Below, piece after piece: positions 54,644 to 64,000 of a DNA stretch of 64,000 nucleotides. The position numbers and the translations under genes are program-made. The stretch's first letter is position 1. Each line of letters starts with the position of its first letter. The notes below the pieces were generated by a model. That model was not told where the DNA came from and did not search any database. It saw only the letters and a program-made list of their open reading frames with translations. The stretch spans positions 434,001 to 498,000 of the forward strand of contig JAKLMB010000016.1 of assembly GCA_022813625.1 (NCBI GenBank). The letters run 5' to 3'. The stretch comes from Aaosphaeria pasadenensis (taxonomy: Eukaryota; Ascomycota; Dothideomycetes; Pleosporales).

Positions 54644-57600
54644 ATGGCGCAGACTACACTGGATGAATGGGCGAGGGACCCTCTGGTCGATCCGGAGGTT
54701 CGCGCACATATCTACAGTCTCGTCTCTGCTGTGAGTATCCTATTGCAGATGTCCCGAAACTACCACTAACTGGTCATTGCAGCTCGGTGGAATTGGCGAC
54801 GATGGCACATATGCACTCGGAGATGATGCTATGGTGTGTTTGAAGGACTTGAGGAAGTGGCTCAAACTTGTGGATGCAAAACATAACAGGCGAGATGTGG
54901 CACGATCCATGGCAGAGGCAAATCTGGTGAAGGGCGACTTACTGGAAATCCTGGCGAAAATATCAGAACGGGTTCACGATACACTGAAACATAAACTTGC
55001 GGTTGCATGCTGTAGGTGTCTTTGGTGACGAGATGTGGCACAATTCTGACAAACAACAGTGGAAATTCTCGTACCCCTCACCTGGCCCTTCGAAATAGAT
55101 CCTCTCGAGGCTACTGCGCATCAGTACCGCCATGGTCCGTACCTCGAACTGGCCCAGATTGGCTACAAGCGTGCTATACTACACTTCGATCGCGCCCGAA
55201 TACTACAGACCGCCGTACGCATTGCTCTCCCATCCATGGCTATTCCTCTGCGTGAGCGATCCCAACGAGACGAAGGGGTAATTCGAATTGCTCTCTATTT
55301 CATACGTAATATTGCCATGCTTGCTCCACCGAAGAGCGTACCCATGGACATAGACGAAGCGGAAGTCTCGAGATCCGCCACCATAGATACATTCCAGGAA
55401 CAGGATATCTTCCAGGTCATATTGAGTGTCGCATCTTCTATTGGGGAGGATTTTGTGAATCAGGACGTCGTCCTTCTTGAGATCCTCTTTTTTCTGCTTA
55501 AAGGTGTAGATGCCGAGAAGCTGTTCATGGAAGAAAAGAAATTGAATTCAAGCAACACATCCGAACTAAAAGATCTGATATCGAAGGAGAAGGCGATGCT
55601 GGCCAGCTACGCGCGGACCGCCCCAACCAGACACAACCGATTTGGGACTATGATATGGATCAAGCGTGATGACGAGAAGGTATCGACTCTTTCGGGGCAG
55701 GATGTTCTAGGCAAAGCACAGAAGAGCATGGAAAAGATGGATACAACGAAGAAGTGGAACAAACCAAAAGGTGGAAGGCGCAAGAAAGATGAAAAGGACG
55801 AAAGGGAGGAGTTCGATCTTCCCATTGGATTGACTTCATCGGCACGCAAAAGCTTGAAGGCTTTTGTCGAGGAATTTCTTGACTCCTCCTTTAATCCGCT
55901 GTTCTTACATATCAGACAAGCCATGGAGCGTGAAACTGAACGAGTCGAGATACGACACTCACGACAATACTTCTATCTAGTATCTTGGTTTCTCAAGGCA
56001 GAATGTGCACGACGACGGACGATCAAAGAGCGGGCAGCCGATCCGAAAAGCGCGGAAGTCTTGACAGCCGAGGACGAAAGCTACGGATTGGTGGCGGAGG
56101 TCATGAACCAGAAGACATTCGTTCTGTTGAATAGATTCATGCAGAAGAGTCAGAGCGAGAAAGCATGGCAGGACCTGAATGCGGGCATGAAGTGCTTCAC
56201 ACAAATCTTATTGACTGTACAAGAGATGTCCGAAGCCGGATTGGAGGAAGATCAGGAGATTGCAGAAAACATTCTCAATCGTATCTTCTACGAAGAGTCA
56301 ACCCACGATCTAGTCGTTCAGATCCTTCGATCATATAAGGACCAAGGTTTCGGCTATTTGGACGCCTGCACAGAGCTATCGCATGTCTTCTTACGTATGC
56401 TTGAGCGATACGCAAAGCAGAATGTCGACTTGCAAGTTCGATCTCGAAAGCGCGCGCGAAAAATTAAGAAAAAGAATGATCAGGCACAAGGTGTAGAAGG
56501 TGAAGAGGGACACGTATCGGAAACAGAGGATATCGCGGAAGCTCAGCGAACGAGCACAGAACGGAAATTCGATTTTGCTCGCTTTTCAGCCAAATTCGTG
56601 AATCAGAGCAGCGTGAACACCTTTGTTGCTTTCACCAAGTTCTTCAGGGAGCTCAGCCACGAGCAGTTGAAGCGCGCACATCGTTTCTTCTACAGAGCAG
56701 CCTTCAAGATGGAGATAGGCGTTTTGCTGTACCGGGTTGATATTCTTCATCTTTTCAATAAGATGATCAAGGGCCCAGAAGGTCTGGATCCCGCGTCGCC
56801 ATCGTACAAAGAGTGGGAAGAGTTCATAAGGCATTTCTTCCGATCCGTGGTCAAGCGCGTACAGGACCGACCAGAACTCATCGTCGAAATGCTGTTCAGC
56901 AAAATACCAGCCACAATATATTTCTTAGAGCATGGACACGATAAGGAGCTGCCGACACGAACCCCACGTGCACCTGCAGAACTCGAAGTCAAGCCCGGCA
57001 TGGAAAAGTCGGATGAGATTGGTGTTGCTGTCAGTGTGCTAGTGAACCAACAGAAGGTGGATTCTGTGCAGTGGGTGCGAGATGTTCTTTCTTCCGCGGT
57101 CGAGGAGCGAAAGGGTTGGGAAGAGATGGAAGCGGCACGTAAAGAAACCGAAGCAGCTCAACGAGCAGAAACCGACGTACTTCCAGATGCCGGAGAGGAG
57201 GAAGAGGCACCTAAACCTCCCGTTATCTGTGAGTAGACCCCTGATATGGACTGACTTGTTTTGATGCTAATAGTATACAGGGGTCAAAGCCGACAACGAA
57301 GAGCGCCGTATAGCAATGTTCAAGGACAACAAGCTTCGGTTGCTCCTGAAGCTCGTAGGATTTACCAGGCTAGGGGAGCAGAGCGACCCAGACGCCGATT
57401 GGCTCATTCCTGCGTCACTTAGTGCTGCAGACCTTCAGAGCTCCATCGATCTGATCCGCAAGTTCGAATTCGCCCCCCCAAGCTACGAAGACGGAAAGTC
57501 TGCTGAGGACTTTCTTCGAAGCAAGGCCGCCGCAGCGCGTCAATCCAGTAGACGTAAAGCGGATTTCGACGATGACTCTGACGGCATCGATCACGACTCA

Positions 57601-58323
57601 GAAGAGGATCGCGGAGAGTACGCGCTCGATGCTCCAACAGCCGGAACGTCAACTGGAAAGAAGAAAAAGCTAACACGACGTCGACGAGAGCGAACTCCCG
57701 TGGAGCTTGACGATGAAGAGAAAGCAGCACGTGCTGATGCTCGACGAAAGAAGGAGATTGAGAAATTGCGGAAAGTCAAGAGTACCATGTTTGTGCATGA
57801 TTCTGACGACGAAACCGATGATGAGCGAGATCGAGAATTCTTTGAGCGGGAAAAGGCCATTCGCGAAGGTACCTTGGCAAAGTTCAAAGAGTCGGTGGCG
57901 ATTGCTGGTGATGAATCCGAAACGTCGAGGAAGCGAAAAATGAACGACCAACCAAAAGGAGAGAGCAAGAGACGGAAATCGCCACCAAAAAGAAAATCCG
58001 GGCCATTCGACACGGATGATAGTAGCGATGGGGAAGATGAGGTTGTGAATGTGAGCAGTGGCGCATCTTCGGATGAAAATGAGGTCGACCTGCAGACTGA
58101 TAACGCAGAAGAGGAGGAGGCTATGGACACCCCGTTATCATCTCACGATGCTAGCAGCGGAGATCGTCTCGGTGACGCTCGCGGCAGCCCTTCAGCGGCC
58201 AAAAGTCAAGGTGCGATTGTGGTAGATGCGGAAGAAGATGAAGAGGATGACATACCCGTAGCCCGCAGACCAGCTGCACGGCAAACGAGAGGTGGATTTG
58301 TTATTGATAGTGACTCGGAATAG
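54644..58323 (+). CDS. TOF1: Tof1/Swi1/Timeless replication fork protection protein
   Basis: Exons 54644-54730, 54783-55011, 55060-57228 and 57281-58323 give 1175 residues, usual for fungal Tof1/Swi1. The N-terminal Timeless domain reads DPEVRAHIYSLVSALGGIGD, DLRKWLKLVDAKHNRRDVAR and LEILVPLTWPFEID. The armadillo-like helical core follows. The C-terminal conserved region after the last intron has RRIAMFKDNKLRLLLKLVGF. The tail (about 950-1175) is acidic, Ser-rich and basic in alternation, with nuclear-localisation-like KKKKLTRRRRE and an ending RGGFVIDSDSE. The protein, with Csm3/Swi3, stabilises stalled forks and helps checkpoint signalling in the nucleus. MluI-like boxes in the upstream region suggest G1/S expression. 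Confidence 0.95.
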
Positions 58324-58768
58324 GCATATGCTTGGGATAACAGCTGTACGGCATTTTCAAACTTTACTGACGCATTGGGTGGTGTTACGAAGTCCATGGT
58401 TACGGCGTTGCATACCCTTCATAGCAATGATAGATGCTTTTCTTTTACACTCAATCGCTGTACTCATACGCTAACCAGTGGAGCCAATTACATGCATCAT
58501 ACAGGACCAAAAACAAACCAAGATTGTGTGGCTAGATAGGTGATTGCGCTCTTTCCCATTCCACGTGAACGAGTTTGCGTTTGCCTTCACTTGCCTTCAC
58601 CTTGTCTTGATTGTTGTGTTGTTTACGTCGATCCGTTTGACCTAAGCCGCCGCACCTTCCAAAACTCTTGCGATCCTCACCTCCTTCTCTCACCCACCTT
58701 CAAGCTCTCCATAAGCTTCTCTTGATGTAAGTTCAACCAAACTCAATCATTTGTTTAGCTACAACAAC
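58324..58768. other. Intergenic, promoter of the S/T-P-rich gene
   Basis: 3' flank of tof1 and the promoter/leader of the next gene, pyrimidine-rich from 58540 to 58730. No supported gene. Confidence 0.45.
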
Positions 58769-61054
58769 ATGCTCACGTACCCAGACAGGGAAAGATTCGA
58801 GCAACTGCGGGCTCGTTGGGAAACTCCCAGCAGTCCATCATCGTCCATGGCAGGCCGAAAGAACAAGCAAAGCGTTCAACAGCAGGGCATCGTTGATCCG
58901 AGTGAGAATAATGTCGGGGCACGATTTCGTCGCAAGCTGAGCTATGGATTATACTTCATCTCAAACCCTTTGTCGCAGCAGCGCAAGACTTCCCACGGTC
59001 AGCAACTGGCAAACGTAGAGTCACTGGCTTCGCAACCTCTATTAAGAGACTCACCAGAGAGGGAAAAACCTGCAGAAGAACCTGCCGCACTGGTGCCTAC
59101 GGTTGAGAATACTTCACTGTTCACGGATGCAACCACAAGCGAACGTGAATGCCACGACTCCCAAGTGAAGTCTTCCAGCCACCTCGTCAGTAACCTCAAC
59201 CTCCCCCATATAGAGTCGCAGGAAACGCCTCGTCCAAGTATACGTTCAAATACCCTCAGTTACATCCCTCGGCCCAGTAGAAACGGCACCGAGTCCTCTG
59301 TGAACAACATGGACTGGCCAAATTCTTCACCAGTCCCCCCTCAGACGGCGAGGCGGTTCGTTCGCAATACGCCCACAAGAATCCCGACTCCTAGTCCACC
59401 CAAAAGCAACGGTAGCCCCCGTCAATATCTACGCGATGTCACCCCCAAGCAGACAAAAGACATACAGGCGGGGATTGCATTTGCGCAGCCCAGGACACTT
59501 GCGCCATCCAACGCGTCCTCCAGATCACACACAACGCCCAACTTATTGAAATCAACACCACAGAAGTCATTCATGACTTTGCGTAAAACGCCGAGAGTTG
59601 GTACGAATAGGAATTCTGATGCATCGAAAGTACCTTATACGCCACAGAAGCCGGGCTTTCGCAATACTAGCCGATGGACACCACAAAAGAAAGAAAATAT
59701 CCAAAGGCATGGAAGCTTGCATCCGCTAGGCAGGATGCAAACAATACAATCCCATGAACAAGGAACAAATAGGAGTGAAAATGGAGAAGGAGAGTCCTCC
59801 AGAGCTGTCCTGGATTCGCACTGCATGCACGATCGTCGTCGGAAGGTCGATAATGGCGTCAAATCAGCAAAACGTAATACGAAGCACAACAATCAGCATG
59901 TAGACATTGAGACAAAGGCTTCCAACGTCCCAATTACTCAGACTCGTCTCATGGGACCTGTCAGTCCACAAGTAGCAGGACAAAGTAGTCTTTCAAGTGG
60001 TAGTGTCGGATTACCCAGATCAAGCACAGACATTGAGCTAGGTAAAGACACACTGGACAGCACGCCAACTAAGAGTCATGGACCACGACGTGCATTAAGA
60101 TCCAGAGAGTCTAGCTATAAGGTGAGGCTGCCTCGTTCATCCACATTCCATACCATACGTACGGCTTGTGAGGATGTTCCACCAGTTCCACGCATCCCAG
60201 AACGATTCATGGGTCTCTCTCAACCTGATTTGACGACTTTCCGGGGTCGGCGATCTCCAAGCTTTTCCAGAAGGCATCTAACATTGGATACTGTACAGGA
60301 AGCGAGTCCACCACCATCGTCCTCTTCTGTGCCGGAACTTTCAAGATCTGCACAATCTTCGCCCTTCCAGACCGATCCGGACAGCGGTGACATTAGTTTT
60401 GACGAGCGCCAGAACGACCGAAATGTTCTCGGGTCCTCCAACAAGCCCTTATCTCAATTTGAATTTTCCTTCTCAAATTCTGTTTCTGCAGGCAATGACG
60501 CTAACCCGCATCACGAGAAGCAGATTCAAGATTCGATGCCACCAGCGTGGTGGGCGGGACGTTTCCAGACACGATTTGATCAATGGCGCACCGAAGCAAT
60601 GAAGGCAGAGCTCAATCCTCTGGCTGAATCAGATGGAACACTAGGTTTGAAGCTGGATGACGAGGCCACTGCAGCCTGTCTTATATTTGTTCAATTGCGA
60701 GAGCTTTGCGCTACTAGGCAAGCTGCTTGTAGCTTATGGGTAAGGAATCTCGGTACCATACACTAAAATATGAGGATCGTACTGACAATCTAGTAGGCAT
60801 TTGAGTCCAGATATCGCCGAGAACATCATGTTCTAGGTGCGATGACGCAACTCCCACCATTATCTATGCCTACACAGAATGACAACAAGACTGCAAAAGA
60901 AGGAGGCTTCACGCGGGCCGTCCGAAAGCTAACACCGCGAAAGAACAGCTTTGTGAATCTACTAAAGGGAAAGGGGTGGAATCGCACCGAAGAACAGTCA
61001 TACCTGTTCGCACGCGATGAGTCGAACAGAGCAAATGGAGACAATTTTCCATGA
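58769..61054 (+). CDS. Large disordered S/T-P-rich protein of unknown function
   Basis: Exons 58769-60739 and 60797-61054 (donor GTAAGG, phase 0) give 742 residues from MLTYPDRERFEQLRARWETP. Most of it is disordered, with many S/T-P sites and several S/T-P-x-K/R, for example NTPTRIPTPSPPKS, STPQKSFMTLRKTPR, PYTPQKPG and RWTPQKKE, resembling CDK targets. A helical folded part near the C-terminus reads PPAWWAGRFQTRFDQWRTEA, then ATAACLIFVQLRELCATRQA and, across the intron, AFESRYRREHHVLGAM. The last 60 residues are basic. I recall comparable WWAGRF-type endings in uncharacterised fungal proteins. A cell-cycle-regulated role is inferred from the phosphosites only. Confidence 0.82.
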
Positions 61055-61396
61055 GATCATCTGGGACATGCTTGGGCCAAATTCTTTGACGAATCAGGCA
61101 GATGGATCGATGAATGTCGTGGACTTTGTGAACAGCTACTCTGGAAGAGGCATTTCGGACGGGATAGGAGCCCATAAACCAGTACCAGGATAAGTCCCTC
61201 GAGATTGTTACTGGAACAGCACCCTCCTGGTAGTGGTGTTGTTTTCTGGGGATGGATATTCTTTGGAAGGCTTTTCTCAAGGAAGCGCACTTCACTACTG
61301 TGTGAGATGTAATTGAACACTTTTTCTGTAGCCAAATAAGTCTTTTGATTTTAATTTACAGAGCTGCGTAAGCCATAAGTGATATTTCTAATTTTT
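61055..61396. other. Intergenic between convergent genes
   Basis: 3' flanks of two genes facing each other. No supported feature. Confidence 0.45.
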
Positions 61397-62209
61397 CTAT
61401 TCTTTCTTTTCACTCTTTGGCGAAAGCTCTTCAACTATGTTCTTTGGCTCTTTCCAAGCTAGAGCTACATATTTTGTATGGCTACCACGAGCGAAAACTT
61501 CATCCTTGCTATTCTTGAACTGAATAGATGTATATGCTAGCGTTTTGCCAACTTGATGACAATGTCAGCCAATTACAATTGATGATACACCTGATACTGT
61601 GATATCACTTACATTTGTCACATGTAACTTCAGCACGAATGAGGTCCCCAACCTTTCCTCCGGAGCTTAGATATGTTACATTAAGGTCTGTAGATACTCC
61701 AGTTGCATAGAGGCCGCGGGAGGCTACCGCCAGAGATCCTCCCAAATCGACCATACTAGCTATGGTGCCACCATGAAGGATGTTGAGACGATTCTTCGAA
61801 TAGTTTAGAATACAATCAAATTGTTGATGCAGTATTATTTCTTACAGTGTGCTCTTTTTGGATATCAAGCTCGAACTTCACGCGGCCTGGGGTGGCATGG
61901 GTCACACGCAGCTATGCCCAAAGTCAGCAAATGAGCCACTTTTAAGGGCTGTACATTCCAACTGAAAGACTATAGTCGTAAATTTAGACCACTTACCCCA
62001 TCCAGCAATCTATAGTAGTAGCGAAATATTTAGCTTTCCGTCTTCATTGCATAAATGAAGCATAGGACGTGGGGGTATCTAACCTTGGCTCCAGGCCTGA
62101 AGTTGCCCGAAAGGATTCCCAAACCTAATAATGAATTGTTAATTGGTGAATGGATGATTTCAGTCTCTCTCGAATGGCTTACTGATCGCACAAACTTTAA
62201 TGCAGGCAT
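61397..62209 (-). CDS. Hotdog-fold acyl-CoA thioesterase (ACOT13/4HBT type)
   Basis: Six small exons (62209-62183, 62124-62084, 62009-61997, 61911-61846, 61793-61613 and 61551-61397) give 160 residues, so no single frame reveals the gene. The protein opens MPALKFVRSVWESFRATSGL, then LLDGLRVTHATPGRVKFELD and IQKEHTNRLNILHGGTIASM. The HGG-x-x-A-x-x-x-D hotdog signature, with Asn and His before it, is followed by VDLGGSLAVASRG, VSTDLNVTYLSSGG and GKTLAYTSIQFKNS. This is the ACOT13-like family, homotetrameric thioesterases acting on acyl-CoA, usually mitochondrial or cytosolic. The third exon is 13 nt. All phases agree. It shares a 249-bp promoter with tfb2. Confidence 0.9.
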
Positions 62210-62458
62210 GATCCCAATTGCAATGTTTGGTGGTGACAGAGGGACGAACCGACGTTGAGCTCGGCAATGGGAACGGAGCTTCCTCAGCCCTATGCATGGT
62301 CCGTGCTGCAGATCCGTTGTTCATGGATGTCCACTGCCTCGCGCTTTTGTACTTTAACCTCACAACTTTCTTCGAGACGCGTCCTACAGTTCGACACCAC
62401 CCATATAATGATATACAGATAAACAGCTTTTAGAGATACCGCATCGCAATCAAACGAG
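62210..62458. promoter_or_regulatory. Divergent promoter, thioesterase / tfb2
   Basis: Only 249 bp separate the two start codons of head-to-head genes, so basal promoter elements must be shared or overlapping. No specific factor site is claimed. Confidence 0.5.
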
Positions 62459-63930
62459 ATGTCGGCCTCCTCCTCCCAAGCTCTAGAATATCTAGAGCTT
62501 TTGCCTAGGCAAACACACACCAAGCTTTACGAACAGCCTGCAACAGCGCTGGCTGTGTATCGTTGCATGCTGCCCCATTTAGGTATGTTGTCGGTCTATC
62601 GCACCCTATGACCGCTTGCAATGACTTACAACACTTAGCGAAGTCGATAGTCATGGCGATGCTCTACATGCCACACCCATTCTCAGTGGGCGCACTCAAC
62701 GACTGGTTTCGCCCTTCGGCAAAGAAAGACAAGGAAAAGTCGCTGGCTGTCCTGGAACAGTTGCACATCATTGTTTTGAAACAGGACGCTAACAATCAAC
62801 GCTCCTACGAGCTCTATCCGGGATTTCAAAGATCGCTCCGACAAGCTCTACAAGGTAGCGGCACCCATCGTTCCTTTGGCGTCCCTGCGAATACACCCGA
62901 TCAGGATAAGGTCAGCGTGGCCTTTCTGGATGAATATGCGCGACGGAAGTGGGAGAACATCTTGTTTTACATGGTCGGAAGTACGGTCGGATTACAAACT
63001 GGAAGCCGCGCGGAGAACGAGATCGGAAATGGGACAATTACGCTGCTGAAGATGGGAGAATTCATTCAACAGGCGCATGGAAGAGTGAGCATTACAAGAG
63101 CAGGCTTTACTTTCGTGCTACAGGAAACAAATGCGCAAGTCTGGAGTCTGTTGATCGTATATCTCAAGCACGCCCCAGATCTAGGCATGCAGGAGACCGA
63201 GGTTCTCTCTTTTCTATTCATGCTAGGTTCCCTCGAACTTGGTCAGGATTACACGACTTCCACACTGTCACCCACCCAACTGCAGATGCTCGAGGATTTG
63301 TCTGCCTTTGGCATTGTTTACCGCTCCTCGAAGAACGCTTCTACTTTCTATCCAACTCGCCTTGCAGTTACCCTTACCTCTGATGCTGGTGCACTTGCAT
63401 CCGCGGAACCAATCTCTAACGCGCTGACTGGCTCGTCATCCACCCGAAGTTCTTCTCAGCAAGGGTTTATCATCGTGGAGACGAATTATCGTATATATGC
63501 ATACACCTCTTCTCTCCTGCAGATTGCTGTCCTATCATTGTTCACGAAACTCACGACCCGATTCCCAAACCTCGTATCCGGAAAATTGACCAAAGAATCC
63601 ATAACTCGAGCAGTCAAACTGGGCATCTCTTCACAGCAAATCATATCGTACCTAAACTCGAACGCCCACCCACAGATGCAGAAGCAACGACCCTTCCTCC
63701 CCCCGACCGTTATGGATCAGATCAGACTGTGGGAATACGAAGGAGAGCGTGTGGAAACGTCGATCGGTTACTTAATGAAGGAGTTCCACAGCGATGCCGA
63801 GTACCGTGACCTGGCTAACTATGCGGAGAGCCTGGGCGTGCTGGTTTGGAGGAACGATTCGAGAAAGGTTTTCTTTGTGGATCGGGTGGAGCAGATCAGT
63901 TTATACCTCAAGAAGAAGGCGCAGCGATAA
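62459..63930 (+). CDS. TFB2: TFIIH core subunit Tfb2 (p52)
   Basis: Exons 62459-62582 and 62639-63930 (donor GTATGT, acceptor CTTAG) give 471 residues, the expected size. MSASSSQALEYLELLPRQTH and KLYEQPATALAVYRCMLPHL match the Tfb2 start. AKSIVMAMLYMPHPFSVGAL follows. The middle has WENILFYMVGSTVGL, LLKMGEFIQQAHGRVSITRA and GFTFVLQETNAQVWSLLIVY. The C-terminal part includes GFIIVETNYRIYAYTSSLLQ and the Tfb5-binding end PTVMDQIRLWEYEGERVETS, with WRNDSRKVFFVDRVEQI. Tfb2 anchors and stimulates the Ssl2/XPB ATPase in TFIIH for transcription initiation and nucleotide excision repair. The gene is complete; the stop lies 70 bp before the window edge. Confidence 0.96.
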
Positions 63931-64000
63931 GGAGACGGCATGGCGGCATAGTGACATTGCGTTTACATGAAGCTGCTCCTTCAGGCAGCATCTCGATCAA

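Noticed and set aside
58727..58758. Possible 5'-UTR intron before the S/T-P-rich gene
   Set aside because: Only 32 nt between GTAAGT and TTTAG, shorter than any other intron seen in this window.

Overview
The window is fungal nuclear DNA, almost certainly from a filamentous ascomycete (Pezizomycotina). Most genes carry short introns (about 48-110 nt) with GTRNGY donors and YAG acceptors. Recognisable conserved genes include Tof1/Swi1, TFIIH Tfb2, ribosomal protein eS28, ARL1, a Zrg17-type zinc transporter, an Ish1-domain protein and a DUF3433 membrane protein. I cannot fix the class or genus from sequence alone. I support about 28 genes plus one pseudogene. Gene models were assembled by joining exons by eye; exon coordinates are given and phases were checked for each multi-exon model.

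Layout. 0-6.3 kb looks accessory: a secreted covalent-FAD oxidoreductase running off the left edge, a decayed aminoglycoside-phosphotransferase-fold kinase relic, and an O-methyltransferase. 6.5-29.6 kb is a normal gene-dense block: an unknown basic protein with a duplicated NLIPLG motif, an Ish1-repeat protein, a small mitochondrial-type protein, an RBR E3 ubiquitin ligase, a Zrg17-like transporter, a two-TM membrane protein, an F-box/2EXR-like protein, a transcription-type cyclin, a Cys-pair orphan, a membrane coiled-coil protein, and paralog A of an unrecognised two-domain family. 29.6-35.0 kb is a 5.4 kb gene-free interval carrying seven copies of a 9-bp motif (TACGGAGTA or its complement). 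Paralog B follows at 35.0-36.9 kb on the opposite strand, so A and B are transcribed divergently from this interval. 37-45.2 kb holds a DUF4291 protein, eS28 (with an 11-nt exon and a GC-AG intron), a large DUF3433 membrane protein and ARL1. 45.2-52.2 kb is AT-richer with several short orphan genes, a strong hairpin and a degenerate direct repeat. 52.2-64 kb returns to conserved genes: an alpha/beta hydrolase, a mitochondrial 3-hydroxyacyl-CoA dehydrogenase, Tof1/Swi1, a large disordered S/T-P protein, a six-exon hotdog thioesterase and Tfb2.

How genes relate. No large pathway cluster is visible. Three head-to-head pairs with short shared promoters stand out: zrg17-like/two-TM protein, dehydrogenase/tof1 and thioesterase/tfb2. 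The strongest candidate for undescribed biology is the divergent A/B paralog pair and the long motif-bearing interval between them.
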